Source of the DNA: Moniliophthora roreri
Lineage: Eukaryota > Basidiomycota > Agaricomycetes > Agaricales > Marasmiaceae
DNA length: 64,000 bases
Assembly: GCA_001466705.2 (NCBI GenBank)
Contig: LATX02000046.1
Location: 1,116,001 to 1,180,000 of the forward strand
Direction of reading: 5' to 3'
Shown: positions 11,160 through 23,047 of the stretch, one piece after another
Layout: each line of letters starts with the position of its first letter
Numbering within the stretch: position 1 is the stretch's first letter
Program-made: the position numbers and the translations under genes
The notes under the pieces: generated by a model
Seen by the model: only the letters and a program-made list of their open reading frames with translations
Database searches by the model: none
What the model was told of the DNA's origin: nothing

Positions 11160-12359
11160 ATCAGCGGTATGTTGGTAGGACCTTGCCATCTTCTTTGGAG
11201 GGGTAAATGTAGCAGAGGCTTTCTGGTTCGCTGGAGCACGAAGCCAGAAGCTCTTCTCGAGTATGATTGACTTCGTCAAGTGATTTCTAGGTCAGTTGCA
11301 GTTCGTATGTGTGAGTTTTGTATGGTGGTGGTTTCAAAGGATCCGAGCAATCAAAAGGCCAAAGGTTAATCCTTTGGCTACTGACGGTTTTTTTGGGTTT
11401 TTTGGTTCCTTTGTCTGACGCCGCAGGGTCTCTTTCAGCATGTAGGACATTGTAAGGATCGTGTACTGTGAGTTTTTGGGGTAGAAGATGCAGAGGTATC
11501 GTGGTTTCGAGTTTGGGTGCCGGAAAGTTGAATAGAGGTGCTGGAAACGGCGGCGGATAGCTTGAGGGATGAAAGGGCTTTCGTTTATTCTGCATCAAAT
11601 CATGGTTAGCCAAAGAATATGATAAGCTGATTATCGCCTACCTCGGCGTCCTTGTCCTGCAGTCCTTTTTCCTTGGCCACAGCAGTGATCGCCTGACCAT
11701 ACCTTGTACCTGGAAGCCTACAGTCAACCTGATTCTCATGTACTTCAACAATATCCGCAGCTTCAATTCTCCTCGGGTCAGCCTCGTTCTCGGCCCATTC
11801 CAACTCGTACTTTGCGGTATCCAACTCTCCGACCATTTGGCACCATGCAGCCATCCTATTCCCAGTCGTCTTGGTGATCATTCCCTCTATCGATGGCACA
11901 CGATACGTATGGTAAAAGTCGTATAATGTGGCGCCCCATAGATGCGTAGCATTAGGTGCTTGCTTGCATTTCCATCTGGGTGCAGCACGATATATGGTTC
12001 CTTCTGGATGACAAGGCCAGAATCAGAAGATACGATGTCTGGCAATGGTCTTTGTAGAGGTAAGGTAACCATCAGGAGATCTGGGGATTTTGGAACATTC
12101 TTCTCCTTTGACATTGCACATTTGGTCAAGGATTTTTTCGGGAACGTGGTCGACTGGGTGTTTCTGGGAATGAAAACTAGCTCAAACAAAGGCTTCCATT
12201 CTCGACATGTCTTCTAGTGAAGAGTCGGATGAACAGGAGATTTATGGAGGTTGGGAGAGTGGGCGTTGTGGCTTGCAATCCATGAGAGCTAAAAGTGAGT
12301 CAGCTGACATTCAAACAGCACTAGTACTGAAAGGAGGTGCGTACGTCTTCCAACACTCA

Positions 12360-13090
12360 TCAGCAAAATGGACACCTAAATATAATAAATTATAATGTAT
12401 TTTGCTGATTTTAGTCCATTGTAATAGATTAAAATCAAGCAATGCTATTACAATACATTAAAATGCATTAAAATGAGACCGGTGTTATTATAATCCATTA
12501 AAATACAATAAAATGGGATGGTATTATTATAGTACATTAAAATGCAATAAAATAGGATGGTATTATTATAGTGTATTAAAATGCAATAAAATGAGACAGA
12601 GTTATTATAATGTAGTAAAATAGATTGTAACAGAGGCAATCAAATCAGTGCATTTTTATGCCTTCCAGAGGACAGGGAGAGGACTCTATAAAGTGAAGGG
12701 AAGCTTTTGGTTGGGGATTTGATCAATAGAAACAGCAAGGGGGTGGAGATAGGTCTTTTGAGTAAGGGGATATATTGCACTATGTGTGGTGGTAAGTATA
12801 TGGCACTGTGGTACAGTGGTCTTGAGCACCCCGCGGCTGCCTAGGTTGCTGACTAATCCACCTTGAGGTCGAGGGTTCGACTCACGGGGGTTGCAACAAA
12901 TAAATATTATTTCTTTTTGTCCCCGACCCCCAGGTGGGGCCGATGCATTATAATGGCTGAAATACATTATAATAGCCAAAATACATTATAATAGCCAGAA
13001 TACATTATAACCATTTTGCTTCATTTTAATCCATTAAAATAAAGGAACAACAATTATATTACATTAAAATACACCATAATGATTATAATG
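12360..13090. mobile_element. AT-rich TIR element, left part inside first tandem unit
   Basis: It begins with TCAGCAAAATGGACACCTAA at 12,360 and lacks its right end because the tandem duplication joins here. It contains a minisatellite (about 12,480-12,610) of roughly 45-bp units built from ATTAAAATGCAATAAAAT and GGTATTATTATAG. Confidence 0.7.
12802..12897 (+). ncRNA. tRNA-like head of a SINE (first tandem unit)
   Basis: The polymerase III A-box-like TGGTACAGTGG and B-box-like GGTTCGACTCA are correctly ordered and spaced for a tRNA with a long variable arm. A perfect acceptor stem cannot be drawn, so a functional tRNA is unlikely and a tRNA-derived SINE head is preferred. The surrounding block is bounded by related sequences near 12,650 and 12,943 (TGCATTTTTATG / TGCATTATAATG) that could be target duplications. 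Confidence 0.6.
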
Positions 13091-13709
13091 TATTTCAACA
13101 ATATCCGCAGCTTCAATTCTCCTCGGGTCAGCCTCGTTCTCGGCCCATTCCAACTCGTACTTTGCGGTATCCAACTCTCCGACCATTTGGCACCATGCAG
13201 CCATCCTATTCCCAGTCGTCTTGGTGATCATTCCCTCTATCGATGGCACACGATACGTATGGTAAAAGTCGTATAATGTGGCGCCCCATAGATGCGTAGC
13301 ATTAGGTGCTTGCTTGCATTTCCATCTGGGTGCAGCACGATATATGGTTCCTTCTGGATGACAAGGCCAGAATCAGAAGATACGATGTCTGGCAATGGTC
13401 TTTGTAGAGGTAAGGTAACCATCAGGAGATCTGGGGATTTTGGAACATTCTTCTCCTTTGACATTGCACATTTGGTCAAGGATTTTTTCGGGAACGTGGT
13501 CGACTGGGTGTTTCTGGGAATGAAAACTAGCTCAAACAAAGGCTTCCATTCTCGACATGTCTTCTAGTGAAGAGTCGGATGAACAGGAGATTTATGGAGG
13601 TTGGGAGAGTGGGCGTTGTGGCTTGCAATCCATGAGAGCTAAAAGTGAGTCAGCTGACATTCAAACAGCACTAGTACTGAAAGGAGGTGCGTACGTCTTC
13701 CAACACTCA

Positions 13710-14468
13710 TCAGCAAAATGGACACCTAAATATAATAAATTATAATGTATTTTGCTGATTTTAGTCCATTGTAATAGATTAAAATCAAGCAATGCTATTA
13801 CAATACATTAAAATGCATTAAAATGAGACCGGTGTTATTATAATCCATTAAAATACAATAAAATGGGATGGTATTATTATAGTACATTAAAATGCAATAA
13901 AATAGGATGGTATTATTATAGTGTATTAAAATGCAATAAAATGAGACAGAGTTATTATAATGTAGTAAAATAGATTGTAACAGAGGCAATCAAAACAGTG
14001 CATTTTTATGCCTTCCAGAGGACAGGGAGAGGACTCTATAAAGTGAAGGGAAGCTTTTGGTTGGGGATTTGATCAATAGAAACAGCAAGAGGGTGGAGAT
14101 AGGTCTTTTGAGTAAGGGGATATATTGCACTATGTGTGGTGGTAAGTATATGGCACTGTGGTACAGTGGTCTTGAGCACCCCGCAGCTGCCAAGGTTGCT
14201 GACTAATCCACCTTGAGGTCGATGGTTTGACTCATGGGGGTTGCAACAAATAAATATTATTTCTTTTTGTCCCCGACCCCCAGGTGGGGCCGATGCATTA
14301 TAATGGCTGAAATACATTATAACCATTTTGCTTCATTTTAATCCATTAAAATAAAGGAACAACAATTATATTACATTAAAATACACCATAATGATTATAA
14401 TGTATTTTGGCCATTATAATGTATTTCACTCATTTTATTCCAATATATTTAGGTGTCCATTTCGCTGA
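13710..14468. mobile_element. AT-rich TIR element, complete copy, 759 bp
   Basis: Inverted ends are TCAGCAAAATGGACACCTAA.. (13,710) and ..TTAGGTGTCCATTTCGCTGA (to 14,468), 24 of 25 bases matching. The element interrupts family Z sequence that is continuous near 30,655, so this is an insertion. Internally it has the 45-bp minisatellite, the tRNA-like SINE head and repeats of CATTATAATG. It has no coding capacity. The target duplication is unclear because the uninterrupted relative at 30.6 kb is too diverged. Confidence 0.75.
14152..14247 (+). ncRNA. tRNA-like head of a SINE (second tandem unit)
   Basis: This is a copy of 12,802-12,897. Its B-box has decayed (GGTTTGACTCA for GGTTCGACTCA) together with other CpG losses, so it is probably not transcribed. 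Confidence 0.55.
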
Positions 14469-14870
14469 TGCTAGTTGTGGAGCTAAGTTACCAGATGAGA
14501 TGTGCATTGAGATTTTGGAGCGATGTGCCGGAGCAGCGAACCATGAAGAAGATAAGGCCCATGGTCGAGGAATTGCAGTCGTTGAAGGTCAACATCAGTT
14601 ATGACGTTCTTAGGAAGAGGAGTGCACGTTGAAGATGACCACTATAGGCCGACTAATCTGCTGTTCACTGGCAAACAGAACGAATGTCTGTGCTACAATT
14701 CTCAGAGAAGTAGTGTATCACGGGAAATTGCTGCTAGGCTCCGATGTCGTACAGCTTGACCAAGGCACAGTAGAGTACCGGAAATGTGAGGGTGGAACGA
14801 ATTCAACTTCTTGACATGATCTGTGTTTCAGAAAACAAGACGACGGGGCTTCATCCGTGTCATTCATACT
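14469..14870 (+). pseudogene. Family Z fragment, possibly an F-box-like gene remnant
   Basis: This continues the sequence interrupted at 12,360 and aligns with 30,660-31,020. One frame reads LPDEMCIEILERCAG, resembling the start of an F-box, and a later frame reads TILREVVYHGKLLLGSD. The two pieces are in different frames. In the 30.8-kb copy the second block is still recognisable as ILGEVVY. The copies differ by many substitutions and stops. The F-box idea is weak; that this is duplicated gene debris is likely. Confidence 0.4.
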
Positions 14871-15700
14871 AGGTCCTGATCGTGCGGTAAGAGCTACTAT
14901 TCAACTCTTTGAAATTAACAGTGGACAACTCACCAGAGCTTGTAATCCATTCATGGTCTTAAAACACAACATGGAGCTTTGGCCAATTCTCGACCTTGGA
15001 GTCTTAGAGTCATCGGAGAAATAAACAGAAAATCCGAAGCCGCGCTTCTCTCGCAACCATGACGCAGGCTTGGTTTTCTTTTTTCATGACCCTCCGTCGA
15101 CCTCATCAAACAAGGAAACTCTGACATCAAGGTACCTGAACAGCTCGAGATGAAGCTATGGAGCTAAATTATCTGCAAATTTCCAGTCGCTTTTCAAGCT
15201 TGCAATTCTCATCGTTGGATCTGGACTGTTCATGCAAAAAATTCGTTAGACTTTGGGTCAATGAGGCGTATGGGCTGTATTAAAGAGAGGATTTGTGAGT
15301 GCTTCATGCTATCATTTGGTGTCGATACTGACCATCTTCGTTCATTAGCCTGACTTCCCAACGTCCTGTCGCAAATGCTTCCCATCACACCATGCACTCC
15401 GTTTATCGACATGCTGAAGAAATAATGGGTAACGGCTTTCAACATCAACTTCATAATGGATTCGGAACAGGCTAGCTGGTCGTTGGGTACGTCCAAGTAT
15501 GTGCAGTCATCATCTCTAGTCTCACTGATTTTCATACGATTTGCTAGGTCGAATTCTGGTGTCGAAGCTCACATCGATCATTTCAGTTCCCTTGAATATC
15601 AAAGGCGCAAAGCTATTGGATTTCGCAGTAAGCCGTTCTTCTCGCTTGTGATGCTACCAAGTTGTTTACGAGATGTGTCTAGTGTTACTCAGAGGATCGC
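14871..15700. other. Intergenic, no supported gene
   Basis: A 101-codon minus-strand frame (15,230-15,535) has no recognisable motif and no conserved copy. About 15,640-15,705 matches 4,640-4,745. No RNA gene or repeat ends were found. Confidence 0.4.
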
Positions 15701-15862
15701 GTCGCATATTGGTTTCGTACCGTACTTGACCTCACCTCCAAAACATCGAACGGATGATGCAAGAAAGAAATGGCCCATTTCGCATGAATATTGATGTTTG
15801 TGTATGTGCAAAGATTGCAGTGGTATACAGTACTCACGTTGTGTCTCCAGCAGCCAGCATTC

Positions 15863-16480
15863 TCGAACTACGACCATCTCCCAAACTTCACCTCCCAAAC
15901 CACTCTTCCGCAGGCCAACCAATATCCTGTTTCCTCGCAGGTACTGCAACCTTGTACCTCTTCCTCCTTCCAACCCCATAATAGTTACCAAATAAATCGC
16001 TCGCAACACGTTTGCTATCGTTACATCTCTTGCATCTGACTGGTGTACCATAATACACCACGGCAGCAACAGATTCACCACTGTCATTGATGATAACGCA
16101 GGCTATGTCGCTAGCTCCAACAGAGCCGGATTCGTAGCTCCTGGTCTCAACCCATTCCCATTCCTTCTCCCCAATCTCTCAAAAGACCCAGACAAATCCT
16201 ATTTTGCATGCGGAGCTCTAGTACCATTACTGTACTGCAGCACTGGACGCAGCAGAGCTTCTCTCCCTGACCTAGTCTGAGTTGGTAATAGCACGCACCC
16301 TTGGATTGGCGCTGGTGGATGAATTGGCTGGATCAGTTGAGCGCTGGCTGAAGGACTTCGAGGACCTGCCAAACAGCTGGTATCGTCGACGATGTGTAGG
16401 ACAACGACGAGGGCATTTGGGCGCTGGGGCACATGTTCATATGGTGTTGGATACAGTCTCGTTGCAACTGGTGCAGTCGG
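15863..16480 (-). pseudogene. DUF6699 gene, dead copy (middle unit)
   Basis: This aligns along its whole length with the intact gene at 58,610-59,221. Near the start a deletion of about 10 bp (after the codons for SSTIPA) shifts the frame. A Trp codon has become TAG (HAK-stop-DLS, near 16,198), and a Gln codon has become TAG in the ELATQPAL segment near 16,102. The normal terminal TGA after WEMVVV is CGA here, so the frame runs on. The domain core NLLLPWCIMVHQSD and VLRAIYL is still readable. Three independent lesions make loss of function certain if the sequence is correct. Confidence 0.85.
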
Positions 16481-17203
16481 CGCATTCGAATTGAGCCGTT
16501 CGGTGGTCTGTACGAGTCAGTTTGGATTCCTGTCCGTGGATAGCAGGGTCGTTACGAGCTCGTTATGGAGTACGTTGGCGACGAGGAAATGGGATGCAAG
16601 ATAATCAAAGTCGTCTCTGGGATATATCTCGGCACTTTCTGCATCGTCGTCAGCCTCGTCACAGTCGCTCTCAACACCAGATGTGCTTCGATCACGATAA
16701 ATTGCTGCCTATGATTGTTGGAAGCAGTATCACTGGAGGAGTGGATGGGAAATGTGTTCTGGGGTATCGCAGACGGTGGTGGTAGCACTGAGAAAAGGAA
16801 GAATGGGTTCTTGAATGCCCATCGAGCCCTTTTTTACTATTGCTCTGCCTGGATGTCATGCACAGACCACCTCATTGCTTCTCGTGCTGGGATTGGCTGC
16901 TGCACTACCAATCTATTGGGTTCCTATTCCGGATGTTCACTATGCACGGTTGTCACCCACACTTCTCTATTGAAGGTATGTCGGGTTGTTCTGAAGATTT
17001 AGTTGCTCCCATACTGACTCAACCTCTCTAGGTACTGCTCGAGGCGATCATATGGAAGGTCATCAAGTTATTTGCGCGGTTTCCTGACGCCCCGCCATGC
17101 ATATCACTCCAGTTGCGACAATGTCGATAACGCTGCGAGCTGCATCTGTCTGGTTCGTCGTGGGTTTGTGCTTCTACTGGACTCGGGATAATAGGTCCGA
17201 TGT
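16481..17203. repeat. Middle copy of the intergenic block, left half
   Basis: This matches 1-890 at high identity and ends abruptly at GGATAATAGGTCCGA. Homology to the left copy resumes at 25,937 (CGAAGCCTTG), so the block has been split by inserted DNA. Confidence 0.85.
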
Positions 17204-17917
17204 CAAGGAGTCACTTGGACTCCTGGTGGAATCGGACTTATGGGTGTTAGCGCCGGCTAGGCGCTTAATTTCATTTTCTTCTGATTCGTTTCCTCTTTGC
17301 ATATGAATTTCTTTAATCCCCATTACTCCATTCACAAACTCATATACATGTCACAAATTCATTCTTCCCCTTTCCAGACCTTTCCCCACACCTTTCTTCA
17401 CTACTATGCGATGAATCGCCAACTGAACCCGAGAAAGATCAGTCCCACCCCACAGTTCATGCATGCCTTGCCTAGGTTAGGGTTGCCGAAGCAGGAGGGT
17501 CTGGTCAGCCCTTTAGCAGTGCCTGTGTGTATCCATCTGGTGGACACCCGTCGATCGAGGACTAAGTAGGTGCATAGTCAACACTTTGCACTTGCACGGG
17601 CATTAGTACTTACTAACCAAGATTATCATGCTGTTTGCTGCAATTTGTATCCAGCGCACAAACCACCGTGACGCTTTCGTTCTTAGCTGTCAGAAATGTG
17701 ACGGGATTCCTTCCCTTTTACCCACATCTGCAAGCCCGAGCTGAGCAAGAACGAGCCCCAAGAGCGTCGATAGCTTTAACTTCCGTTAAGTATTTCATTT
17801 TCTCAATTTTATCTCGCTATCTCCGAGTTATCGGAAGATCAGATCGCTGAGGAGGTCCAATCTAGCTGAACCTCGTGTTGCACAAACAGTATGCGCTACA
17901 CGTGCTCCCGTTTACAT
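17204..17917. other. Outer part of the 8.7-kb insertion, no gene supported
   Basis: This begins TGTCAAGGAGTCAC and contains the hairpin GCGCC-GGCTA-GGCGC near 17,251. CpG content is normal, unlike the next 8 kb, so the insertion was probably built in steps. Two open frames at 17,413 and 17,635 could be joined by an intron, but they show no known motif. Confidence 0.4.
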
Positions 17918-18194
17918 GTGAGTAGTTTTTGCCCCGAGATAACAAAAAAACTCAACCCGTGCAACATAACCCAAGATAATGAGCAGAAAGAAAAGGTATT
18001 TTAACCCTTATTATTTTTGTACTAACCCTACTTCAATCTAAAGGACTAACATAAATTAAGACAAAAGCCTTGGTGTATCAACCCTTGTTCATCCCACCAA
18101 TTTCAACCTGAGATCAAGTGCCTGTAATTTACAATGTCAACCCTTAGTGACACCCAGACACCTGTCAGCTGAAGTTTTCAAGACCAAAACATGC

Positions 18195-18195
18195 N
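18195..18195. other. Assembly join (single N)
   Basis: About 17,940-18,194 and 18,234-18,488 are near-identical (offset 294 bp). They differ at scattered bases, so they are either unmerged contig ends or two real module copies. Confidence 0.9.
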
Positions 18196-20997
18196 TTTAC
18201 TATAACCCCAATGCCTGATTAAAATCAACTCTAGTTAAAAAAACTCAACCCATGCAACATAACCTGAGATAATGAGCAGAAAGAAAAGGTATGTTAAACC
18301 TTATTATTTTCATAACTAACCCTACTTCAATCTAAAGGACTAACATAAATTAAGACAAAAGCCTTGGTGTATCAACCCTTGTTCATCCCACCAATTTCAA
18401 CCTGAGATCAAGTGCCTGTAATTTACAATGTCAACCCTTAGTGACACCCAGACACCTGTCAGCTGAAGTTTTCAAGACCAAAACATGCTGTTCCTGTCAC
18501 AGTCTTCTATCAGGATTTCCTGATGGCACTTTCCACCTACCCCCACCCACTTCTACTCTCAATTCCAGCCATTCTACCATGCTCAATACAATTATCTGGT
18601 CATGGAATAAAGCTATATTACACCAATTTTCATTAGCTATTGTGTAGGCTCCCATGATTTGCAATTTTTAATGAAAAAGTTTGGTAAAGTGGAAAGTGGG
18701 GAGGAGGGTTCCAGACCCCTGAAAGTGAGTTACTACAAATTATCCTAATAGTGTTCTAATGCACAGAAAACCTTTATTCAATCTAGTGAAAAGTTGGGAA
18801 AGTGGTGGAAAGTGGGGAGTAGTTTGGTGATTTCCTGAAACATGCTGTTTCTGTCACAGTCTTCTTCAGTAGTTCAATCTTGATCTTATCTAGGAAGCAT
18901 TGTCTCCTCAGATATTAATAGTTTTTCTTCTCTATGTCTAGTTGTAATTAATCTTGTTTCTCTAAAGGTGTATCTACTCTTCACAAGGTAAGGTTTCTTT
19001 TTTCTAAGCAGTTTGCTAACTTGTGCCACATTGGGACTCTTAATTAGGAAATCATCTGCTTTGACTTTGATCTATGTATTATATTTTAAGTTTTACCTTG
19101 TTCAAGTTCCTCTCAAGACTTCACTGATACTGATCATGGCTTAGACACAAGTAGATGAATCAACTAGGTCAAGCTAGAGATCCAGTCTCTGCTTGAGCAC
19201 TTAAATAAGTACAACTGATTGCTTCTACTCTATATATGGATATAGCAACGAAGTCGGTGATTGTCAATAATTAGCAATGTCATCAGCATATAAGAGTTTT
19301 GTAAGAAAGAGAAAAGGGGGCTGGGAAGGTGTACTGGTCTGATGGAAGAGGAAGCATGTGATATAGAAAGGAAAATGGGGCTGGGAAGGTGTAATAAGTC
19401 TGAGGAAAAAGAGAAGCATAGGTAAGAAATAAGGGTAATTGTAACAGAAAGGGAGAACATCATAGAAGGATGTAGGTGAGAGCAAGTTCTGAGATAGATG
19501 AAAAAGAGGACTGGGAACATGTAGCTTGTCCTATAGAAATAAGAAGCATATGATCTGTCCTATGACATCATTAGATGATTGTGAGATATGAGGATATCTG
19601 TTGAAAGGAAAATGAAAGTTGAATGGAAAGGCTATGGAATATCTCAAGGAAAGGTTCAAAGAAAGGCCATGAGGTGATCACACAAATGTCATGTGAGGTC
19701 AGGAGAGGAGAATTGTAACACTTTGGTCTGAAGGACTAATATAAATTACTCAACACACATTCCAGCATATTTCCTCACTCAGCACTCTGGGTAGCCCATC
19801 AACATGCTAAGGCCTTGTAATTGTTCTAGGCATTATCAAGCCCTGGAACCTGTTATCTAGGACTGTTAGTTTTGCAAGCAACAGTTGCTGCCTCAAGAGT
19901 TAATGTGTCTGTACCAACAATAATTTAGTTCAACTTCTTATTGTGCTTAATATAAAGACCAGCAAGCTTATCTATCTTGTCAAGATATTTGACTTGCTGT
20001 TCACTAGCTATCTTATGAAATAATAGCACTATAAATCCAGAGTGCCCTTATATTGATTATAGTCTTTATAATTTGTTCTTAATCAATCTGGAATATGGAA
20101 ACAGTCTAACATAATTTATTTGTTTTGCTTATAATAATATTTAGCAAGTATACTTGGCAAGTACTTGCAACTTGCATAGAGTTAAGATTTTATACCTGTG
20201 ACTTGTGGCCAGTCAGTGCAAGTTATAAGCTATTAGAAACTTGTAAGTACTTGTAATTTGTGCCTAACTCTAGCAAAAACCTCTTAGAACATGTTACTTA
20301 GGTTGTGTTCAACTGGTGTTTGATTTATTGGAGAGTCCTTTACCTCTGGTTTGCATTAGTAGACTAATAACCTTGTGAATTTGTTAATCAAAAACTCCAG
20401 AGCTAGTGTCTATATTGAAAGTGATAGATTTTGGTCTTCAAATCTCATGTGAAACAAAAGTAAAGGGTTAGCATGAGACATGCCAAAACTTTTTAGCTCC
20501 TGATGCACACAAATATGTGTGGCATAGTACATCTTAAGTGTGAGACTTGGACATTTCTTACTAAGGAAATAGTATCAATTAAGGTATATATGTGGAAAAA
20601 GGCTCTGTTGAGTGCACTTGGGGGAACAAATTTAGTTTTAACAATGTAAGATATCCAAGAGCTGCTATGCATAGCAAGAGTATAAATGAGACAGTCTCAA
20701 TGTGGTTATATTTTAGAGTGGCTGTATGCTGAGTCATCTGCCATCAAAATCCTCCTGAGGCAATATCAAGGGTTGATACTATAGGTTCCTGCAAGTTATC
20801 TCAGGTTGATTTCATAGACTGAGCAAAGGTTGACATATCTAGATTTTCACTGTAACTTGTGTTAGTCCTCTAGAATAAGTCAAGATTACTATAACTATAG
20901 TGGCTCAAAGACTTTATTGCATGAGTAATTTTCTCCCCAAGATAACAACAAATTTCAACCTGAGCATTGTAACTCAAGATACTATGTTATTGTGTCC

Positions 20998-23047
20998 CTG
21001 ACTTATTCTGAAGGATTAACCTGAGTTAAGGTGAAAATCTAGGTGTGTCAACCTTCATTCAGTCTTCCAATCCAACTTGAGATATCCTGCACAAATCTAT
21101 AGTATCAACCCTTGATATAACTGAAAGAGAGGACTTGCAATCTAATGGATTTTGTTATGCAGGTGCTGTGCATAGGTATGGTTTTCATCTGATAGCATTG
21201 TGTAGAGTCAGAGAATCCAATGTACTATTTGGCCTTTACATCTATATACATAAAACATTTACATGAAATAAGAATCTGTTAATAAGCCAAATAATAAGTA
21301 TGCTGCATAGAACATCAGACAAGAAGCTGAAGAAACACACCATAATTTTCCTACCTATCTCCATTCAATTACAAACAGCATGTGTGTTATAGTGAAGAAT
21401 AGGTGAGTCAAAAAATGTAAGTAGAATAGGAGTAAGATGCTCAATAGAAAGTTTGAGAATAGGAGATGATGTAGGGATAATAGTAGTAATAGTGTGAAGG
21501 GAGGGTTTATATAATGTGCTAATAATCAATGATGACTTTAGAAAGCACATGGATCAGGTGACAACTATGAAGCTGGACTTGCACAAGAAACATAGGGTTT
21601 GTGTGACAATTTATGTCAGGTTGATTGGGACTTGCAAAGATGAGTACACCACATGTTATTATTGGAAAAATATAACTCAGATTGGACCATTTTCATTTTA
21701 GATTAATCCAAAGGTTTATCTCAAGAAGCTATCTTAGGGAGAAAGCATATTTTTGCAGTTGTAAGAGCCAGCTAGGGCTCATAAGGCCTTTCAAGCAAAA
21801 GGTTTTTGAATATAAAAGACCTTTTAAGGGCTATTAAAAGCTACTTTAAATGTCTTGCAAGGCACCTGTATGACACCCAATGTTAAGGTTCCACCATTGA
21901 AGATGGTAGTTTTATGCTTCTAAGGAGGAAGTGTCTACTAAAGCCCAGGTTGCCTGTGTGCTTTATTAGATGCAGAGAAAAGGAGAAAAATAATAGCATA
22001 TAACCACTACCAATCCACATCCCACAACAACTACACCCAAACACATATAAGTACAGTTACACAGATGCATAATCACCAATAAATCCTCCACAGAACACCT
22101 GTCAGTAGTTCTTGGGGCTTGAAGGAGACAGAATTCTTCTGCTTCAAGATCATGTTGAACACTCATCAAGTGTGAAGAGCATGTATAGCACTCTGACATC
22201 AAGATAAACAAGATCTAAGTTGAAAGATCAAGTTCAAGGGTGTTTTGGAGTTTATTTGATTATTTGTAAGATTTTAGAACACTTGAAACAATCACAATCA
22301 AGTTGAACACAGCCTAAGCAACATGTTCTGAACATTGCATCAGTTGCTAAGAGGGTAACTGACTCACATTAATATAGTCTAGTGTATAGATGTGAATCAG
22401 AGAGGGTTTCAGGCTAGCAGTGTCTAGAAGGTTTGTCCTCTTGAGAATTGTTGCAGAGTATAGCTAAGAGGGCTGTATTCAGATGCAAGAGGCATTTTCA
22501 TTCCACTTTTAAAGAGTTTAGTCTTTGGGCAGTCTCTGGTTGACTTTAGTTATCTGGTTTGGCTTTGAAGTAAATATTAAAACATTAAGAAAATTAAATG
22601 GAGCACAAGCACACATCTCATTCTGAGAAGTTGTTTTGAACTCAAATCTTTGAAATCTTTAAGTGAAACACTAAAAGTAGTTCTTTGATGTTGTGGTAAC
22701 AATGAACCATGCTGAACCAACTTGCACAAACAAACAATTAGAGACAGAAACCTGTTTATACCCAGAGATATTTGGCATCACAGGCCTCAAGTTTTCTTAG
22801 TAGAGGCATTCCTGACTTATTCTGAAGGATTAACCTGAGTTAAGGTGAAAATCCAGGTGTGTCAACCTTCATTCAGTCTTTCAATCCAACTTGAGATATC
22901 TTGGACAAATCCATAGTATCAACCCTTGATATAACTGAGAGAGAGGACTTGCAATCTAATGGATTTTGTTATGCAGGTGCTGTGCATAGGTATGGTTCTG
23001 TCTCGGTAGCATTGTGTAGAGTCAGAGAATCCAATGTACTATTTGGA
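20998..23047 (+). repeat. 240-bp direct repeat pair inside the AT-rich element
   Basis: 20,998-21,236 and 22,810-23,047 are about 97% identical copies of the internal module, running from CTGACTTATTCTGAAGGATT to GAATCCAATGTACTATTTGG. No N separates them, so the duplication is probably real. Confidence 0.8.

Larger units (their letters stand above)
9464..12227 (-). pseudogene. Kinase-like gene, copy C (5' part) interrupted by hAT-like element and nonsense codons
   Basis: This is the 5' two thirds of the gene: first exon from about 12,216 to 11,642, an intron ending near 11,592, and a second exon continuing to 11,168. The hAT-like element follows, then 10,247 down to the N. Compared with the clean frame at 57,308-57,949, a CGA codon has become TGA (12,023-12,025). 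In the second exon CAG has become TAG (11,287-11,289). Homology to the 57-kb copy stops at 12,228, within the first exon. The stretch 9,464-9,720 resembles the 56-kb copy more than copy A, while 9,730-10,247 is identical to copy A, so the assembled version may be chimeric. It is clearly non-functional. Confidence 0.8.
11741..14399. repeat. Direct tandem duplication, unit about 1,350 bp
   Basis: 11,741-13,090 is repeated as 13,091-14,399 with no N between them. The unit contains the first-exon fragment of the kinase-like gene, a short piece of family Z, and most of an AT-rich TIR element. The second copy is 42 bp shorter because it has lost about two of the 20-bp repeats ATACATTATAATAGCCA(A/G)A. 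The junction shares ATGTA.TTCAACA on both sides, consistent with duplication at short homology. The copies also differ at several CpG sites in the tRNA-like part. Confidence 0.9.

Noticed and set aside
12480..12610. CRISPR-like array
   Set aside because: Adjacent AT-rich minisatellite units without unique spacers, in a eukaryotic genome.
12802..12897. Functional tRNA gene
   Set aside because: A- and B-boxes are present but no acceptor stem or clean anticodon stem can be formed, and the region is part of a repeated AT-rich element.
17413..17850. Possible two-exon gene in the outer part of the insertion
   Set aside because: A GT..AG intron can be drawn, but the joined protein has no motif and there is no second copy to test it.
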